A stretch of DNA of 64,000 nucleotides from Kosakonia radicincitans DSM 16656 (GCF_000280495.2 NZ_CP018016.1:5022001-5086000), one strand, 5' to 3'. Shown: positions 16,245 to 29,193, counted from the stretch's first letter. Program-made: numbers and translations. The notes: a model not told the origin generated them from the letters alone.

Positions 16245-17344
16245 TATACCGCTCCTCTACGCGTAAAACGGGCGCGAACCCGGCGCATCGGCACCGTATC
16301 CCACAGGTTCAGCACCACAGCCAGCGCCAGGTAGACCAGGTTAACCGTCCACATCCAGATCATCGGATCCAGCTTACCCTTCGCGCCGTTTGAGCGAAGC
16401 GTGGTCTGCAACAGGAAGAACACGAGATACAGCAGCATCGCGGGCAGCATCGATAACACGCGTCCCTGACGCGGGTTAACCACGCTCAGCGGCACGACCA
16501 TCAGCGCCATCATCACCACGGTAAAGATCAGCGTTAAGCGCCAGTGCAGCTCCGCGCTGGCGCGCGGGTTGTCCGTATTGAACAACGTACGCATGTCCAT
16601 CTGTTCGGTATCGCTTGGATCGAGCGCAACGGTCTGGTGACCAATAATTGCCTGGTAGTTCTGGAAATCAGTGATGCGGAAGTCGCGCAACATGGCGGTA
16701 CCCTCAAAGCGTGTGCCGGTGTTGAGCGTCACCACCTGGGAACCATCTTTATGCTGGGAAAGCTGGCCGGAATCCGCCACCACCACTGACGGGCGTGCGT
16801 TGCCTTTGGGGCGGATCTGCGCAAGAAATACGTTGTGAAAGCGGTTGCCTTCGACACCTTCAATAAACAGCACCGAGTTGCCGTCTGTCGCCTGCTGGAA
16901 CTGCCCCTGCGCCAGCGCCGCCATACCAGGGTTCGCTTTGGCATCCGCCAGTACCTGATCCTGATGACGGGATGACCATGGACCAGCCCACATTACGTTA
17001 ACCGCAGCGATAATGCCGGTAAACAGCGCCAGCACCATGGCGGCTTTGATCAGCACCGCACGGCTGAGACCGCAGGCGTGCATCACCGTGATTTCACTTT
17101 CGGTATAGAGTTTGCCCAGCGTCATTAGCAGGCCAAGGAACAGACTCAACGGCAGGATAAGCTGCGCCATCTCCGGCACGCCCAGCCCCAGCAGCGAGAG
17201 CACGAGGTTTGTTGGGATTTCGCCATCAGCGGCTGCGCCTAAAATCCTCACCAGTTTCTGACAAAAGAAAATCAGAAGCAGGATGAATAGGATCGCAAGC
17301 TGGCTTTTTAGCGTCTCCCGCACCAGATATCTTATGATTATCAC
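16244..17344 (-). CDS. lptF: LPS export ABC transporter permease LptF
   Basis: A 366-residue partner of LptG in the LptB2FG complex that moves LPS out of the inner membrane. It begins MIIIRYLVRETLKSQLAILF and has three N-terminal helices, a periplasmic domain and three C-terminal helices, as in E. coli LptF (366 residues). It is the first gene of the lptFG operon, divergent from pepA. Confidence 0.97.
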   Translation of the reverse strand: MIIIRYLVRETLKSQLAILFILLLIFFCQKLVRILGAAADGEIPTNLVLSLLGLGVPEMAQLILPLSLFLGLLMTLGKLYTESEITVMHACGLSRAVLIKAAMVLALFTGIIAAVNVMWAGPWSSRHQDQVLADAKANPGMAALAQGQFQQATDGNSVLFIEGVEGNRFHNVFLAQIRPKGNARPSVVVADSGQLSQHKDGSQVVTLNTGTRFEGTAMLRDFRITDFQNYQAIIGHQTVALDPSDTEQMDMRTLFNTDNPRASAELHWRLTLIFTVVMMALMVVPLSVVNPRQGRVLSMLPAMLLYLVFFLLQTTLRSNGAKGKLDPMIWMWTVNLVYLALAVVLNLWDTVPMRRVRARFTRRGAV

Positions 17345-19123
<1,779 letters not shown>

Positions 19124-19129
19124 GTCGTC

Positions 19130-19185
19130 AATGCCGGATGGCTATGATTGCCGGATGGCGGCTATGCCCTGTCCGGCCTGGAACC
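19130..19185. repeat. REP/BIME-type palindromic repeat
   Basis: Two GCCGGATGGC-type units and a GTCCGGCCT complement lie directly after pepA. This is the usual enterobacterial REP signature. Confidence 0.65.
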
Positions 19186-19200
19186 TCGCGCAATGTGAAC

Positions 19201-19407
19201 TCTATACCCTATGGATTTCGCGTTGCATCGCGGCGGCAACTGAGCAAATCCCCAGGAGCATAGAAAACTATGTGACTGGGGTGCGCAACAAATCTGCCGG
19301 GAGCAGATTTGAACGCTGCCTGCAGCGGCCCCTTGAGGGCGAGGCCCAGGGATGGGCCGAGTATTCGCAGCCAACAAAGAGGCAGCGTGAAAGACGACGG
19401 GTATAGA
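19201..19407. repeat. Dispersed intergenic repeat, copy 1, with terminal inverted repeats
   Basis: The element is bounded by TCTATACCC (19201) and its complement GGGTATAGA (19399-19407). Its core hairpin has stems CCCCAG/CTGGGG and CATAG/CTATG, separated by gag and tga bulges (19250-19281). The same core, with compensatory base changes, recurs upstream of nrdG (46771-46872). An extra block of about 80 nt (GCCGGGAGCAGATTTGAACG onward) sits in the middle. It resembles the ~130-nt intergenic repeats of enterobacteria. It ends just before holC. Confidence 0.7.
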
Positions 19408-19408
19408 T

Positions 19409-19852
19409 ATGAAAAATGCGACCTTTTACCTTCTGGACAACGATAACGCCGTTGACGGCTTAAGCGCCGTCGAGCAACTGGTGTGTGAAATTGCCGCAGA
19501 ACGTTGGCGTAACGGCAAGCGCGTGCTGATTGCCTGTGCCGATGAGCAGCAGGCGATTCGGCTGGATGAAGCATTATGGGCGCGCCCGGCAGAGAGTTTT
19601 GTGCCGCACAATCTGGCAGGCGAAGGTCCGCGCGGCGGCGCGCCGGTCGAACTGGCCTGGCCGCAAAAGCGCAACAGCAGCCCGCGCGATATTCTCATCA
19701 GCCTGAGCGCGGAATTTGCAGATTTTGCCACCGCTTTCACAGAAGTGGTAGACTTCGTCCCTTACGAAGACTCTCTGAAACAACTGGCGCGCGAACGCTA
19801 TAAAGCCTACCGCGTGGCCGGTTTCAACCTGAACACGGCAACCTGGAAATAA
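19409..19852 (+). CDS. holC: DNA polymerase III subunit chi
   Basis: A 147-residue chi subunit of the clamp-loader complex. It links the polymerase III holoenzyme to SSB and to psi (HolD). The sequence [11 protein letters not shown] and [21 protein letters not shown] is characteristic and the length equals that of E. coli HolC. The stop overlaps the valS start (TAATG), so the two genes are coupled. Confidence 0.97.
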   Translation: MKNATFYLLDNDNAVDGLSAVEQLVCEIAAERWRNGKRVLIACADEQQAIRLDEALWARPAESFVPHNLAGEGPRGGAPVELAWPQKRNSSPRDILISLSAEFADFATAFTEVVDFVPYEDSLKQLARERYKAYRVAGFNLNTATWK

Positions 19853-22707
19853 TGGAAAAGACATACAACCCCAAAGATATCGAACAGCCGCTGTACGAGC
19901 AGTGGGAAAAGCAGGGCTATTTCAAACCGAACGGTGATGAAAGCCAGGAAAGCTTCTGCATCATGATCCCGCCGCCGAACGTCACCGGCAGTTTGCATAT
20001 GGGCCACGCCTTCCAGCAGACCATCATGGACACCATGATCCGCTACCAGCGCATGCAGGGGAAAAACACCCTGTGGCAGGTGGGTACTGACCATGCTGGT
20101 ATCGCAACCCAGATGGTGGTTGAACGTAAAATTGCCGCAGAAGAAGGGAAAACCCGCCACGATTACGGTCGCGACGCGTTTATCGACAAAATCTGGCAGT
20201 GGAAAGCCGAATCCGGCGGCACCATCACCAACCAGATGCGCCGTCTTGGCAACTCCGTGGACTGGGAGCGCGAGCGCTTCACCATGGATGAAGGCCTCTC
20301 CAACGCGGTCAAAGAGGTGTTTGTCCGCCTGTATAAAGAAGATCTGATTTACCGTGGCAAACGCCTGGTGAACTGGGATCCGAAACTGCGCACCGCGATT
20401 TCCGACCTCGAAGTGGAAAACCGCGAGTCGAAAGGCTCAATGTGGCATATCCGCTATCCGCTGGCCGATGGCGCAAAAACCGCTGACGGTAAAGATTATC
20501 TGGTGGTTGCCACCACTCGTCCGGAAACCCTGCTGGGCGATACCGGCGTGGCCGTCAACCCGGAAGATCCGCGTTACAAAGATCTGATTGGCAAGTTCGT
20601 AGTGCTGCCGCTGGTTAACCGTCGCATTCCGATTGTTGGCGATGAACACGCCGATATGGAAAAAGGCACCGGCTGCGTGAAAATCACCCCGGCGCACGAC
20701 TTTAACGACTACGAAGTGGGCCGTCGCCACAAGCTGCCGATGATCAACATCCTGACCTTTGACGGCGATATCCGTGAAAGCGCGCAGGTTTATGATACTA
20801 ACGGCAACGAATCCGACGTTTACCCGGCGGATATCCCGGCAGAATTCCAGAAGCTGGAGCGTTTTGCCGCGCGTAAAGCAATGGTTGCCGCCGTGGACGC
20901 GCTGGGCCTGCTGGAAGAGATTAAACCGCACGACCTGACCGTTCCGTACGGCGATCGTGGCGGCGTGGTTATCGAACCGATGCTGACCGACCAGTGGTAC
21001 GTGCGTGCCGATGTGCTGGCGAAACCGGCGGTTGAAGCGGTGGAAAACGGCGACATCCAGTTCGTGCCGAAGCAGTACGAAAACATGTACTTCTCCTGGA
21101 TGCGCGATATTCAGGACTGGTGTATCTCCCGCCAGTTGTGGTGGGGTCACCGCATTCCGGCGTGGTATGACAACGAGGGCAACGTCTACGTTGGCCGCAG
21201 CGAAGAGGAAGTGCGTCAGGAAAACAACCTGGCCGCCGATATCGCGCTGCGTCAGGACGAAGACGTGCTGGATACCTGGTTCTCCTCCGCGCTGTGGACC
21301 TTCTCCACGCTCGGCTGGCCGGAAAACACCGATGCGCTGCGTCAGTTCCATCCGACCAGCGTGATGGTCTCCGGCTTCGACATCATCTTCTTCTGGATCG
21401 CGCGCATGATCATGATGACCATGCATTTCATCAAAGATGAAAACGGCAAGCCTCAGGTGCCGTTCAAGACCGTCTACATGACCGGTCTTATCCGCGATGA
21501 CGAAGGGCAGAAGATGTCCAAATCGAAAGGTAACGTGATTGACCCGCTGGATATGGTTGACGGTATTTCGCTGGCGGATCTGCTGGAGAAACGTACCGGC
21601 AACATGATGCAGCCGCAGCTGGCGGAGAAAATCCGTAAGCGCACCGAGAAACAGTTCCCGGATGGTATTGAACCGCACGGCACCGACGCCCTGCGCTTCA
21701 CGCTGGCGGCGCTGGCTTCCACCGGTCGCGATATCAACTGGGATATGAAGCGTCTGGAAGGTTACCGTAACTTCTGTAACAAGCTGTGGAACGCCAGCCG
21801 CTTTGTGCTGATGAACACCGAAGATCAGGATTGCGGCTTTAATGGCGGTGAAATGGTGCTGTCGCTGGCCGATCGCTGGATCCTCGCTGAATTCAACCAG
21901 ACCATCAAAGCGTACCGCGAAGCGCTGGACAACTTCCGCTTCGATATCGCCGCAGGGATTCTGTACGAATTCACCTGGAACCAGTTCTGCGACTGGTATC
22001 TGGAGCTGGCCAAACCGGTCATGAACGGTGGGTCAGAAACTGAACTGCGCGGCACCCGCAATACGCTGGTAACAGTGCTGGAAGGTTTGCTGCGCCTCGC
22101 GCATCCGATCATTCCGTTTATCACTGAAACCATCTGGCAGCGCGTGAAAGTGCTGAAAGGCATTACCGCTGACACCATCATGCTGCAGCCGTTCCCGCAG
22201 TACGATGCGTCGCAGGTTGACGAAAAAGCGCTGGCGGATACCGAGTGGCTGAAACAGGCGATCATCGCGGTACGTAATATCCGCGCTGAGATGAATATCG
22301 CGCCGGGCAAACCGCTGGATCTGCTGCTGCGCGGTTGCAGCGAAGAGGCGATGCGTCGCGTGAACGATAACCGCAACTTCCTGCAAACGCTGGCGCGTCT
22401 GGAAAGCATCACCGTGCTGCCAGCCGATGATAAGGGGCCGGTGTCGGTCACTAAAATTATCGATGGCGCAGAGCTGCTGATCCCGATGGCGGGTCTGATC
22501 GACAAAGAAGCCGAGCTGGCGCGTCTGGCAAAAGAAGTGGCGAAGGTCGAACAGGAAATTGGCCGTATCGAAAGCAAGCTGGGCAACGAAGGTTTTGTCG
22601 CGCGCGCACCGGAAGCGGTAATTGCGAAAGAGCGTGAAAAACTGGACGGTTACGCTCAGGCAAAAGCGAAGCTGATTGAACAGCAGGCGGTCATCGCTGC
22701 GCTGTAA
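19852..22707 (+). CDS. valS: Valyl-tRNA synthetase
   Basis: A 951-residue class I aminoacyl-tRNA synthetase that charges tRNA-Val and edits mischarged threonine. It has the HIGH-type motif HMGH ([16 protein letters not shown]), the large CP1 editing domain (about 190-400), the KMSKS motif as KMSKSKGN, an anticodon-binding domain, and the C-terminal coiled coil ([20 protein letters not shown]) that closes ValRS proteins. It starts on the overlapping ATG after holC and ends before a clear terminator. Confidence 0.99.
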   Translation: MEKTYNPKDIEQPLYEQWEKQGYFKPNGDESQESFCIMIPPPNVTGSLHMGHAFQQTIMDTMIRYQRMQGKNTLWQVGTDHAGIATQMVVERKIAAEEGKTRHDYGRDAFIDKIWQWKAESGGTITNQMRRLGNSVDWERERFTMDEGLSNAVKEVFVRLYKEDLIYRGKRLVNWDPKLRTAISDLEVENRESKGSMWHIRYPLADGAKTADGKDYLVVATTRPETLLGDTGVAVNPEDPRYKDLIGKFVVLPLVNRRIPIVGDEHADMEKGTGCVKITPAHDFNDYEVGRRHKLPMINILTFDGDIRESAQVYDTNGNESDVYPADIPAEFQKLERFAARKAMVAAVDALGLLEEIKPHDLTVPYGDRGGVVIEPMLTDQWYVRADVLAKPAVEAVENGDIQFVPKQYENMYFSWMRDIQDWCISRQLWWGHRIPAWYDNEGNVYVGRSEEEVRQENNLAADIALRQDEDVLDTWFSSALWTFSTLGWPENTDALRQFHPTSVMVSGFDIIFFWIARMIMMTMHFIKDENGKPQVPFKTVYMTGLIRDDEGQKMSKSKGNVIDPLDMVDGISLADLLEKRTGNMMQPQLAEKIRKRTEKQFPDGIEPHGTDALRFTLAALASTGRDINWDMKRLEGYRNFCNKLWNASRFVLMNTEDQDCGFNGGEMVLSLADRWILAEFNQTIKAYREALDNFRFDIAAGILYEFTWNQFCDWYLELAKPVMNGGSETELRGTRNTLVTVLEGLLRLAHPIIPFITETIWQRVKVLKGITADTIMLQPFPQYDASQVDEKALADTEWLKQAIIAVRNIRAEMNIAPGKPLDLLLRGCSEEAMRRVNDNRNFLQTLARLESITVLPADDKGPVSVTKIIDGAELLIPMAGLIDKEAELARLAKEVAKVEQEIGRIESKLGNEGFVARAPEAVIAKEREKLDGYAQAKAKLIEQQAVIAAL

Positions 22708-22722
22708 TCCTCTTCAGGCATG

Positions 22723-22754
22723 AAAAAGCCGGGCTACGATGCCCGGCTTTTTTT
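22723..22754 (+). terminator. Rho-independent terminator after valS
   Basis: AAAAAGCCGGGC pairs with GCCCGGCTTTTT around a 6-nt loop and continues into a T-run. The A-tract on the other side would also let it work for the minus-strand yjgN transcript. Confidence 0.9.
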
Positions 22755-22788
22755 ATCCCGATAATCGACGTTTCGGCCAACACAACGC

Positions 22789-22826
22789 TGCCTGTAGGCC
22801 GGATAAGGCGTAGCCGCCATCCGGCA
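22789..22826. repeat. REP element
   Basis: TGTAGGCCGGATAAGGCG followed by GCCGCCATCCGGCA is a standard REP palindrome between convergent valS and yjgN. Confidence 0.8.
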
Positions 22827-22834
22827 CAATAAAC

Positions 22835-24037
22835 TCAGAACAGCGCCGGGTAGAACGACAGACCGCGCGCCAGCAGGCTGGCCGGATCCTTCGCCGGGTG
22901 TTGATCGTGGTTCTCCAGCGGTAATGACGACAGATCGCCGTGCAAATGCGTGTTTTCCAGCAGATAGCGGGTAAAACGCACGTTCGCCCATGGCCACGCC
23001 AGGAACAGCGTTACCGAGCACACCAGCAAATTAGTAACGGAGATCCAGAACACGCGCCCCAGCGTAACCGTGGAAGAGAAACGAATATTCCCTTCCAGCG
23101 CCAACTGGCTATAAAGGTAATTACGCAGCTTCACAAAGGCGAAAATATAACAAATGATCGCGCCGACGATATAAACCAGGTAGCTGAAGATCAATTTGCC
23201 ATAAAACGGCCCCATCAGCATCGCCAGTTGCTCCGGATTGTCGCCCACCGCATAAGCATATTGTGAAAGCATAAAGAAAGCCGGGATAGTGACATAAAGC
23301 GCGATGGCAATAAACGGTACAAACAGCAGCATCGACAGCACAATAATGGTGATGCACTTTTTCACTGCGAATTCGCCGGAGAATTTCAGCTTACCGTATT
23401 GCAGATTATTCACCAGCATACCAAACCACTGGGCAGTATATACGCCCTGCATTATCGCCACGCCCAGCAATAATACCAGGGTACCAGCGCCAATCATGGT
23501 GAAAATAGCGGTATACGAACCGCTACTCAGCGCCGAGGTGGTAAAGAATGAAAACACAATAATGGCAGCAGCCACAATCAGCAGCGGGCAGCCCATCATC
23601 ACCCACCACGCACGCAGCGGGCTGGCGTAAAAACTAAAGCGGACGCCGTTAATTTCCGTCATCAGAAATTGATAACGCAGGCCCTGAGTAATCAACCACG
23701 GGAAAAAGATCAGGAATAACGCCATCATGCACAGTTGCAGAACAATATTGCCATGCACCATGTTAATGATGAAAACCGCATACAGCACCAGCATGCACAG
23801 CCAGCCAACAAATACCGAACGCCCGGTCGCGTGGTAAGAAAAACGCGCACCAGCCAGTTCAGTATTGGCGTAGAAATAACGGCGGGCGCGGACTAACGCC
23901 CATGGCAAATATAACCCCAGCGTTATCATGGTTAGCAGAATATTAATCAGCCAGATCAGAAAATAGCCTCTACCACTTCCCTGAAAAAGGAAATGGCGTA
24001 CCGGCGTTGTCGCGGAATCCTGAGTATCGAAAGTCAT
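22835..24037 (-). CDS. yjgN: DUF898 family inner-membrane protein YjgN
   Basis: A 400-residue polytopic membrane protein of the DUF898 family, with about eight or nine helices in repeats of the type NILLTMITLGLYLPWALVRARRYFYANTEL. The function is not known. The frame is open to 24067, but the ATG at 24037 (MTFDTQDS) has an AAGGA site at the right distance and puts the first helix where E. coli YjgN has it. The position beside yjgM and valS is conserved. Confidence 0.92.
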   Translation of the reverse strand: MTFDTQDSATTPVRHFLFQGSGRGYFLIWLINILLTMITLGLYLPWALVRARRYFYANTELAGARFSYHATGRSVFVGWLCMLVLYAVFIINMVHGNIVLQLCMMALFLIFFPWLITQGLRYQFLMTEINGVRFSFYASPLRAWWVMMGCPLLIVAAAIIVFSFFTTSALSSGSYTAIFTMIGAGTLVLLLGVAIMQGVYTAQWFGMLVNNLQYGKLKFSGEFAVKKCITIIVLSMLLFVPFIAIALYVTIPAFFMLSQYAYAVGDNPEQLAMLMGPFYGKLIFSYLVYIVGAIICYIFAFVKLRNYLYSQLALEGNIRFSSTVTLGRVFWISVTNLLVCSVTLFLAWPWANVRFTRYLLENTHLHGDLSSLPLENHDQHPAKDPASLLARGLSFYPALF

Positions 24038-24231
24038 AACAATCCTTATCGCAAAAAAGAAAAGCACAGCCTAATAAGACGTAAAAATGTTACGGAATAG
24101 TTATTTCCAGCCTCAAGTTTAAATAGCTTACGGATAAAAAAATAGCGACCAATATTCCTGGTCTTGCCAGATTGCTGTGAGAGTGGTATTAAGCGTGATC
24201 ACGTGAAAAAGTAACCTAACAGAGAGCAGAG

Positions 24232-24735
24232 ATGAATGTGACCGCTCCGGTAGAGGTAAAAATGCGCCGAATTGCTGCAACAGACAATGCCGCAATCGCA
24301 TCTGTGATCCGCCAGGTATCGGCGGAATATGGCCTCACCGCCGATAAAGGCTACACCGTTGCCGACCCTGAACTGGATGAGCTTTATCAGCTTTATAGCA
24401 AGCCGGGTTACGCCTATTGGGTCGTCGAACTGAATGGCGAGGTCGTGGGCGGAGGCGGCGTTGCGCCGCTAAAATGTAGCGAGCCGGATATTTGCGAACT
24501 GCAAAAGATGTATTTCCTTCCCGCCGCACGTGGTCAGGGGCTGGCGAAAAAGCTGGCGCTGATGGCGATGGATCACGCCCGTACGCAGGGCTTTACTCGC
24601 TGTTACCTGGAAACGACCGCGTTTTTAACCGACGCCATAGGCCTGTATGAACATCTGGGGTTCGAACATATCGACGGGCCGCTGGGCTGCACCGGTCATG
24701 TTGACTGCGAAGTGCGCATGCTGAAAACGCTGTAA
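24232..24735 (+). CDS. yjgM: GNAT family N-acetyltransferase YjgM
   Basis: A 167-residue GNAT acetyltransferase. The acetyl-CoA loop is seen in [20 protein letters not shown], followed by the late beta-strand and helix [18 protein letters not shown]. Length and neighbours match E. coli YjgM, recently described as an O-acetylserine/methionine-related acetyltransferase in some work, but the substrate is not certain. AGAGAGCAGAG before the ATG gives a weak ribosome site. It is divergent from yjgN. Confidence 0.92.
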   Translation: MNVTAPVEVKMRRIAATDNAAIASVIRQVSAEYGLTADKGYTVADPELDELYQLYSKPGYAYWVVELNGEVVGGGGVAPLKCSEPDICELQKMYFLPAARGQGLAKKLALMAMDHARTQGFTRCYLETTAFLTDAIGLYEHLGFEHIDGPLGCTGHVDCEVRMLKTL

Positions 24736-24774
24736 CGGTAAACGAGCGGGTAGCGCACCCGCTCCGAATGCTGA

Positions 24775-25599
24775 TTACGAGCGGCTCGCCTCAAGCATTA
24801 ATGAACGATACAGACCAGCTGCCCGCTCCTGCGGCAGCGCCTGCACCCCGTTCAAAATCTCCAGCATCATGTCGCAAACCACTTTCTCCTTGCCAGACGC
24901 CTTATCCGGATGGTTGAGCAATTGCACATCCTCCCCGTATTTGCTGTAGAGCTGACGCACAATCGGTTCGAGATCCGCCTGCGCCTGCTTCTCTTCTTGT
25001 GGCGTAATGGTGTGCTTATCCGGCCCGTAGGTCGCCTGTAGCATGGCGTAATCGGTGTCCAGACGGCGTTTCAGCGTCTCGCGCGAGTTAAGCGCCACCG
25101 GGTTAACGCCGCCTTTTACCTCCGGATAATGGAAACGAAAGCAGGCATCATCGCTGATTTTTTGCATTTCTACCGTTTGATCGATCAACACACGCGTTTC
25201 CGCGACCACCAGTTGATCTGACGCCAGCGGCATACGCTGCATTTGCAAAGCGCTAAACCGGGGCTGGATGGTGTCGATAATTTTTTGCTCATTGGCACCG
25301 GCTTTCATCAGCACCACCACCTGGTTACGCAGCTCGCTAAACAGCTTCGGTTCGTGTTCGGCCATTAATTGCCAGGTGGGAACTCGCTGCACCATCGCAT
25401 CAAACCGCGCCTCGGCGGTTTGCGCATTTTTTTGCGCCTGCAAATAGCGGATGTCGATAAAATTCCACAGGGCGATAAATACCGCCACCAGTACTGCCGC
25501 GCTGCCCTTACTTAGCCACCCTTTTTTTCGCATCAGCCCGGTGACAATGGTTATCGCCGCACCGGCATACGCCGCCATCAATACGTGCGTCCAGTTCAT
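24775..25599 (-). CDS. Hypothetical membrane-anchored protein
   Basis: A 274-residue protein that I do not recognise. The N-terminus has two predicted membrane helices (MAAYAGAAITIVTGLM and GSAAVLVAVFIALWNFIDI), then a soluble, mostly helical domain facing either side. The soluble part has two Cys (DDACFRFHYP and EKVVCDMMLEIL) and a region that may bind metals or ligands, but no known motif. It lies 22 nt downstream of miaE on the same strand and so may be co-transcribed with rraB-miaE. E. coli has no gene here. Confidence 0.75.
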   Translation of the reverse strand: MNWTHVLMAAYAGAAITIVTGLMRKKGWLSKGSAAVLVAVFIALWNFIDIRYLQAQKNAQTAEARFDAMVQRVPTWQLMAEHEPKLFSELRNQVVVLMKAGANEQKIIDTIQPRFSALQMQRMPLASDQLVVAETRVLIDQTVEMQKISDDACFRFHYPEVKGGVNPVALNSRETLKRRLDTDYAMLQATYGPDKHTITPQEEKQAQADLEPIVRQLYSKYGEDVQLLNHPDKASGKEKVVCDMMLEILNGVQALPQERAAGLYRSLMLEASRS

Positions 25600-25621
25600 C
25601 CTTTGTTCCCTTAACGTTGGA

Positions 25622-26380
25622 TTACACCGGCACGCCGCTGTGAAAACGGAACTCCGTATCCGGTGTTGAGATCAGCGCCGCTTCCACTTCGCCAAAATGG
25701 CGCACGCGCGGGCTGATATCGACAGTAGAAATCTGTTGTGCCAGCGCCAGATAATCCTGATAGTGACGCGCCTCTGAACGCAGCAGCGACAGATAAAAGC
25801 TCTGCAAATCCGCCTCCAGCCACGGCGCCAGCGCGGCAAAACGTTCGCAGGATCGGGCTTCAATGTAAGCGCCGCAAATGAGCTTATCGACCAAAGTGAG
25901 CGGCTCATGAGTGCGAACCTCTTTCAGCATGCCTTTGGCATAACGGCTGGCGGTGATTTTGACGTAGGGAATATTACGGGCGTTCATCGCTTCCCGCACC
26001 TGCCAGAAATGGTGCAGCTCCTCTTTAATCAGCAGCACCATGCTGTCGATAAGCTGGCGTCCCCAGGCATCGTCGGTCTGCGGCATGACGCTTTTGCCGA
26101 TCTGTTTATGCAGGGCGACAAAATCCGGTTCCGGCCCTTCGCGGAAGGCGAAGGCTTCGTAGGGTTTCAGCCACTCCAGTAGCGCATCCGAACCGGCTTT
26201 ATCCGCCACATATTTGCGTACCAGCAGCATGGCGGTTTGCGCCGCTTTCAGTTCGCAGATCATGTGGTCGGTCAGCAGCAGCGGCAGCATGGCCGGGTCG
26301 CGGGCTTTTTCTATCCAGGCGTTGGGTGTCGGGCAGTGGAGAAAATCTAAAACCGGGGCGAGTATTTGCGGGTAATCCAT
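25622..26380 (-). CDS. miaE: tRNA-(ms2io6A37) hydroxylase MiaE
   Basis: A 252-residue non-haem diiron monooxygenase that hydroxylates ms2i6A37 of tRNA to ms2io6A. The iron ligands can be seen as IKEELHHFWQV (Glu and ExxH), EARSCERF and RSEARHYQDYL. The frame is open to 26425, but MDYPQILAPVLDFLH with AAGGAACC upstream is the natural start. MiaE is present in Salmonella and relatives and missing from E. coli K-12, which helps place the organism. It follows rraB by 45 nt. Confidence 0.95.
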   Translation of the reverse strand: MDYPQILAPVLDFLHCPTPNAWIEKARDPAMLPLLLTDHMICELKAAQTAMLLVRKYVADKAGSDALLEWLKPYEAFAFREGPEPDFVALHKQIGKSVMPQTDDAWGRQLIDSMVLLIKEELHHFWQVREAMNARNIPYVKITASRYAKGMLKEVRTHEPLTLVDKLICGAYIEARSCERFAALAPWLEADLQSFYLSLLRSEARHYQDYLALAQQISTVDISPRVRHFGEVEAALISTPDTEFRFHSGVPV

Positions 26381-26425
26381 GGCGGTTCCTTGCTTTGCGG
26401 CAGCAGGCGCTGCCGCAACGGTCAC

Positions 26426-26860
26426 TCAGTGGCGCACGCCGTTGTCTTCTTCATCGACGTAATCGTCGTCGTCACCTTCTTCGCCGTCTTCGCCTTCTTC
26501 ACCGTCAGGATCTTCGTAGTAAGTCCCCCAACCGTCGTACTCAACGCCGATTTTCTCCGCGAGGTTGATCAGCTGTTCAACTTGCGTGTCGATAAGCTCG
26601 GCGTTCAGCGCGCATTCGCTCAGAACGTCGCAGCAAATCACCACTTCACCTTCGTCCAGCTCCAGCTCTTCCGGCTCAGTCACTTCATAACCCAGCTTGA
26701 ACGCTTCAACGGCAGCTTTTTCCAGCGTCTCAAAATCATCTGCCGACAGATGATGCTCAATGGTGTACAGCGCTTCAGGATCGCTGCCGTCTTCCAGCAA
26801 TTCTTCAATAATCAAACGCGTCTCTTCGCGCTGCTCTTCCAGGTGTTCCGGGTTCGCCAT
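26426..26860 (-). CDS. rraB: Regulator of RNase E activity B
   Basis: A 144-residue acidic protein that binds the C-terminal scaffold of RNase E and changes degradosome composition. The sequence [28 protein letters not shown] is the RraB signature, and it ends in a very acidic Asp/Glu-rich tail. The frame continues upstream to 26890; the ATG at 26860 matches the family start and follows GAGGAACGAGCC. It is divergent from argI, with rraB-miaE apparently one transcript. Confidence 0.96.
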   Translation of the reverse strand: MANPEHLEEQREETRLIIEELLEDGSDPEALYTIEHHLSADDFETLEKAAVEAFKLGYEVTEPEELELDEGEVVICCDVLSECALNAELIDTQVEQLINLAEKIGVEYDGWGTYYEDPDGEEGEDGEEGDDDDYVDEEDNGVRH

Positions 26861-26954
26861 GGCTCGTTCCTCATAATGTGGCAGATACACTTATTGTCAC
26901 ACACCGCCGCCGTTGCCTCCACTCCTCGCCGAAAAGATTTATCCGCCGGGGTTG

Positions 26955-26994
26955 CAAATGCATATTCATACATATAAATTGAATTTTAATTCAA
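26955..26994 (+). promoter_or_regulatory. Tandem ARG boxes (ArgR operator) of argI
   Basis: TTGAATTTTAATTCAA (26979-26994) is a near-perfect ARG-box palindrome, and a weaker box (AATGCATATTCATA) lies just upstream. Their centres are about 22 bp apart, the usual spacing for an ArgR hexamer. They lie 28 nt before the argI start. Confidence 0.9.
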
Positions 26995-27022
26995 CAAGTG
27001 GCCTTAGCCATGTGAGGAAAAC

Positions 27023-28027
27023 ATGTCTGCGTTTTACCAGAAACATTTTTTGAAACTGCTCGATTTTACACCTGCGGAAATCAATGCCCTGCTGCAACTC
27101 GCCTCGCAATTAAAAGCTGATAAGAAAAAAGGCCAGGAAGTGCAGAAACTTACCGGCAAAAACATCGCGCTCATCTTCGAAAAAGACTCTACCCGCACCC
27201 GATGCTCTTTCGAAGTTGCCGCATACGATCAGGGTGCCCGCGTTACTTATCTTGGGCCAAGCGGCAGCCAGATCGGCCATAAAGAATCGATTAAAGATAC
27301 CGCGCGCGTACTGGGTCGTATGTACGACGGCATTCAATATCGCGGCTACGGCCAGGAGATTGTCGAAACGCTGGCGCAATATGCAGGCGTGCCGGTGTGG
27401 AACGGTTTAACCAATGAGTTCCACCCGACGCAACTGCTGGCGGATCTGCTGACCATGCGCGAGCACCTGCCGGGCAAACCGTTCAACCAGATGACGCTGG
27501 TCTACGCCGGCGATGCGCGCAACAATATGGGCAACTCCATGCTGGAAGCGGCGGCGCTGGTCGGCCTGGATCTGCGTCTTGTTGCGCCGAAGGCCTGCTG
27601 GCCGGATGCCAGCCTGGTGGCGGAGTGCACCGCGCTGGCAGTGAAAAACGGTGGCAATATTCTGCTGACAGAAGATGTCGCCGCTGGCGTGAAGGGCGCA
27701 GATTTCATCTATACCGATGTCTGGGTATCGATGGGTGAAGCCAAAGAGAAATGGGCTGAACGCATCGCGCTACTGCGTCCTTACCAGGTGAACAGCATGA
27801 TGCTGTCGCTGACCGGCAACCCGCAGGTGAAATTCCTGCACTGTCTGCCGGCCTTCCATGACGATCAAACCACGCTCGGCAAGAAAATGGCGGAAGAATT
27901 TGGCCTGCACGGCGGTATGGAAGTCACCGATGAAGTGTTTGAATCACCAGCAAGCGTGGTATTCGACCAGGCGGAAAACCGGATGCACACCATCAAAGCC
28001 GTGATGGTGGCAACGCTCAGCCAGTAA
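27023..28027 (+). CDS. argI: Ornithine carbamoyltransferase, anabolic
   Basis: A 334-residue OTCase that makes citrulline from ornithine and carbamoyl phosphate in arginine synthesis. It has the carbamoyl-phosphate motif STRTRC, the HPTQ loop and the HCLP motif with the catalytic Cys. It is one of two OTCase genes in the window; the other (31355-32359) is in the deiminase operon. Tandem ARG boxes and the position next to rraB mark this one as biosynthetic argI. Confidence 0.98.
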   Translation: MSAFYQKHFLKLLDFTPAEINALLQLASQLKADKKKGQEVQKLTGKNIALIFEKDSTRTRCSFEVAAYDQGARVTYLGPSGSQIGHKESIKDTARVLGRMYDGIQYRGYGQEIVETLAQYAGVPVWNGLTNEFHPTQLLADLLTMREHLPGKPFNQMTLVYAGDARNNMGNSMLEAAALVGLDLRLVAPKACWPDASLVAECTALAVKNGGNILLTEDVAAGVKGADFIYTDVWVSMGEAKEKWAERIALLRPYQVNSMMLSLTGNPQVKFLHCLPAFHDDQTTLGKKMAEEFGLHGGMEVTDEVFESPASVVFDQAENRMHTIKAVMVATLSQ

Positions 28028-28034
28028 GTTTTGC

Positions 28035-28056
28035 CCCTCACCCGCAGGGGTGAGGG
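28035..28056. terminator. Hairpin between convergent argI and tabA
   Basis: CCCTCACCC pairs with GGGTGAGGG around a short loop between two convergent stop codons. There is no T-run, so terminator strength is unclear. Confidence 0.55.
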
Positions 28057-28063
28057 AGCATTA

Positions 28064-28841
<778 letters not shown>

Positions 28842-28847
28842 ACTATT

Positions 28848-28864
28848 TTGCATATTTATTCTAA
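28848..28864 (+). promoter_or_regulatory. Candidate ARG box upstream of arcA
   Basis: TGCATATTTATTCTAA resembles the ARG-box consensus TGAATWWWWATTCA and the weaker argI box. It is followed by further half-sites. ArgR activation of deiminase operons is known in other bacteria. This is a candidate only. Confidence 0.4.
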
Positions 28865-28941
28865 TCATTACTATTAGCGCATAAAAATCAAGGCGTTACA
28901 CATCAATGAAATCCATACATGTCTACAAAATTATAACAACC

Positions 28942-28986
28942 GTGAATAATATCAGCCATTAATGCGTAGCCATTCATCTTTATAAT
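28942..28986 (+). promoter_or_regulatory. Candidate FNR-dependent promoter of arcACBD
   Basis: GTGAATAATATCAG (28942-28955) resembles the FNR site TTGATNNNNATCAA. A perfect -10 TATAAT lies at 28981-28986 with only a weak -35. The centre of the FNR-like site falls about 42-44 nt before the expected start of transcription, the class II position. It fits anaerobic induction of the deiminase pathway. The leader to the arcA start would be about 200 nt. Confidence 0.42.
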
Positions 28987-29193
28987 AAGGCTAATTATCT
29001 ATTCTCTGACGCGAATCATGCATTCGAACAACAGCCCTTTAATATCCCATCCGACGTGAGCACAATCACATTATTAATTCATACGACTTCTACTATGAGC
29101 CGTGAAATTAACAACCATTAACCCGCGAAGAAATTAAAAAGATTTCATCGCGCGCCCCCTTTTTATTCTTAAAAAACAGTTAAAGGAATAATT

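Noticed and set aside
20437..21678. 413-codon minus-strand open frame inside valS
   Set aside because: It is antisense to a highly conserved synthetase gene, His/Arg/Gln-rich in the way shadow frames of GC-rich genes are, and has no recognisable domain or ribosome site.
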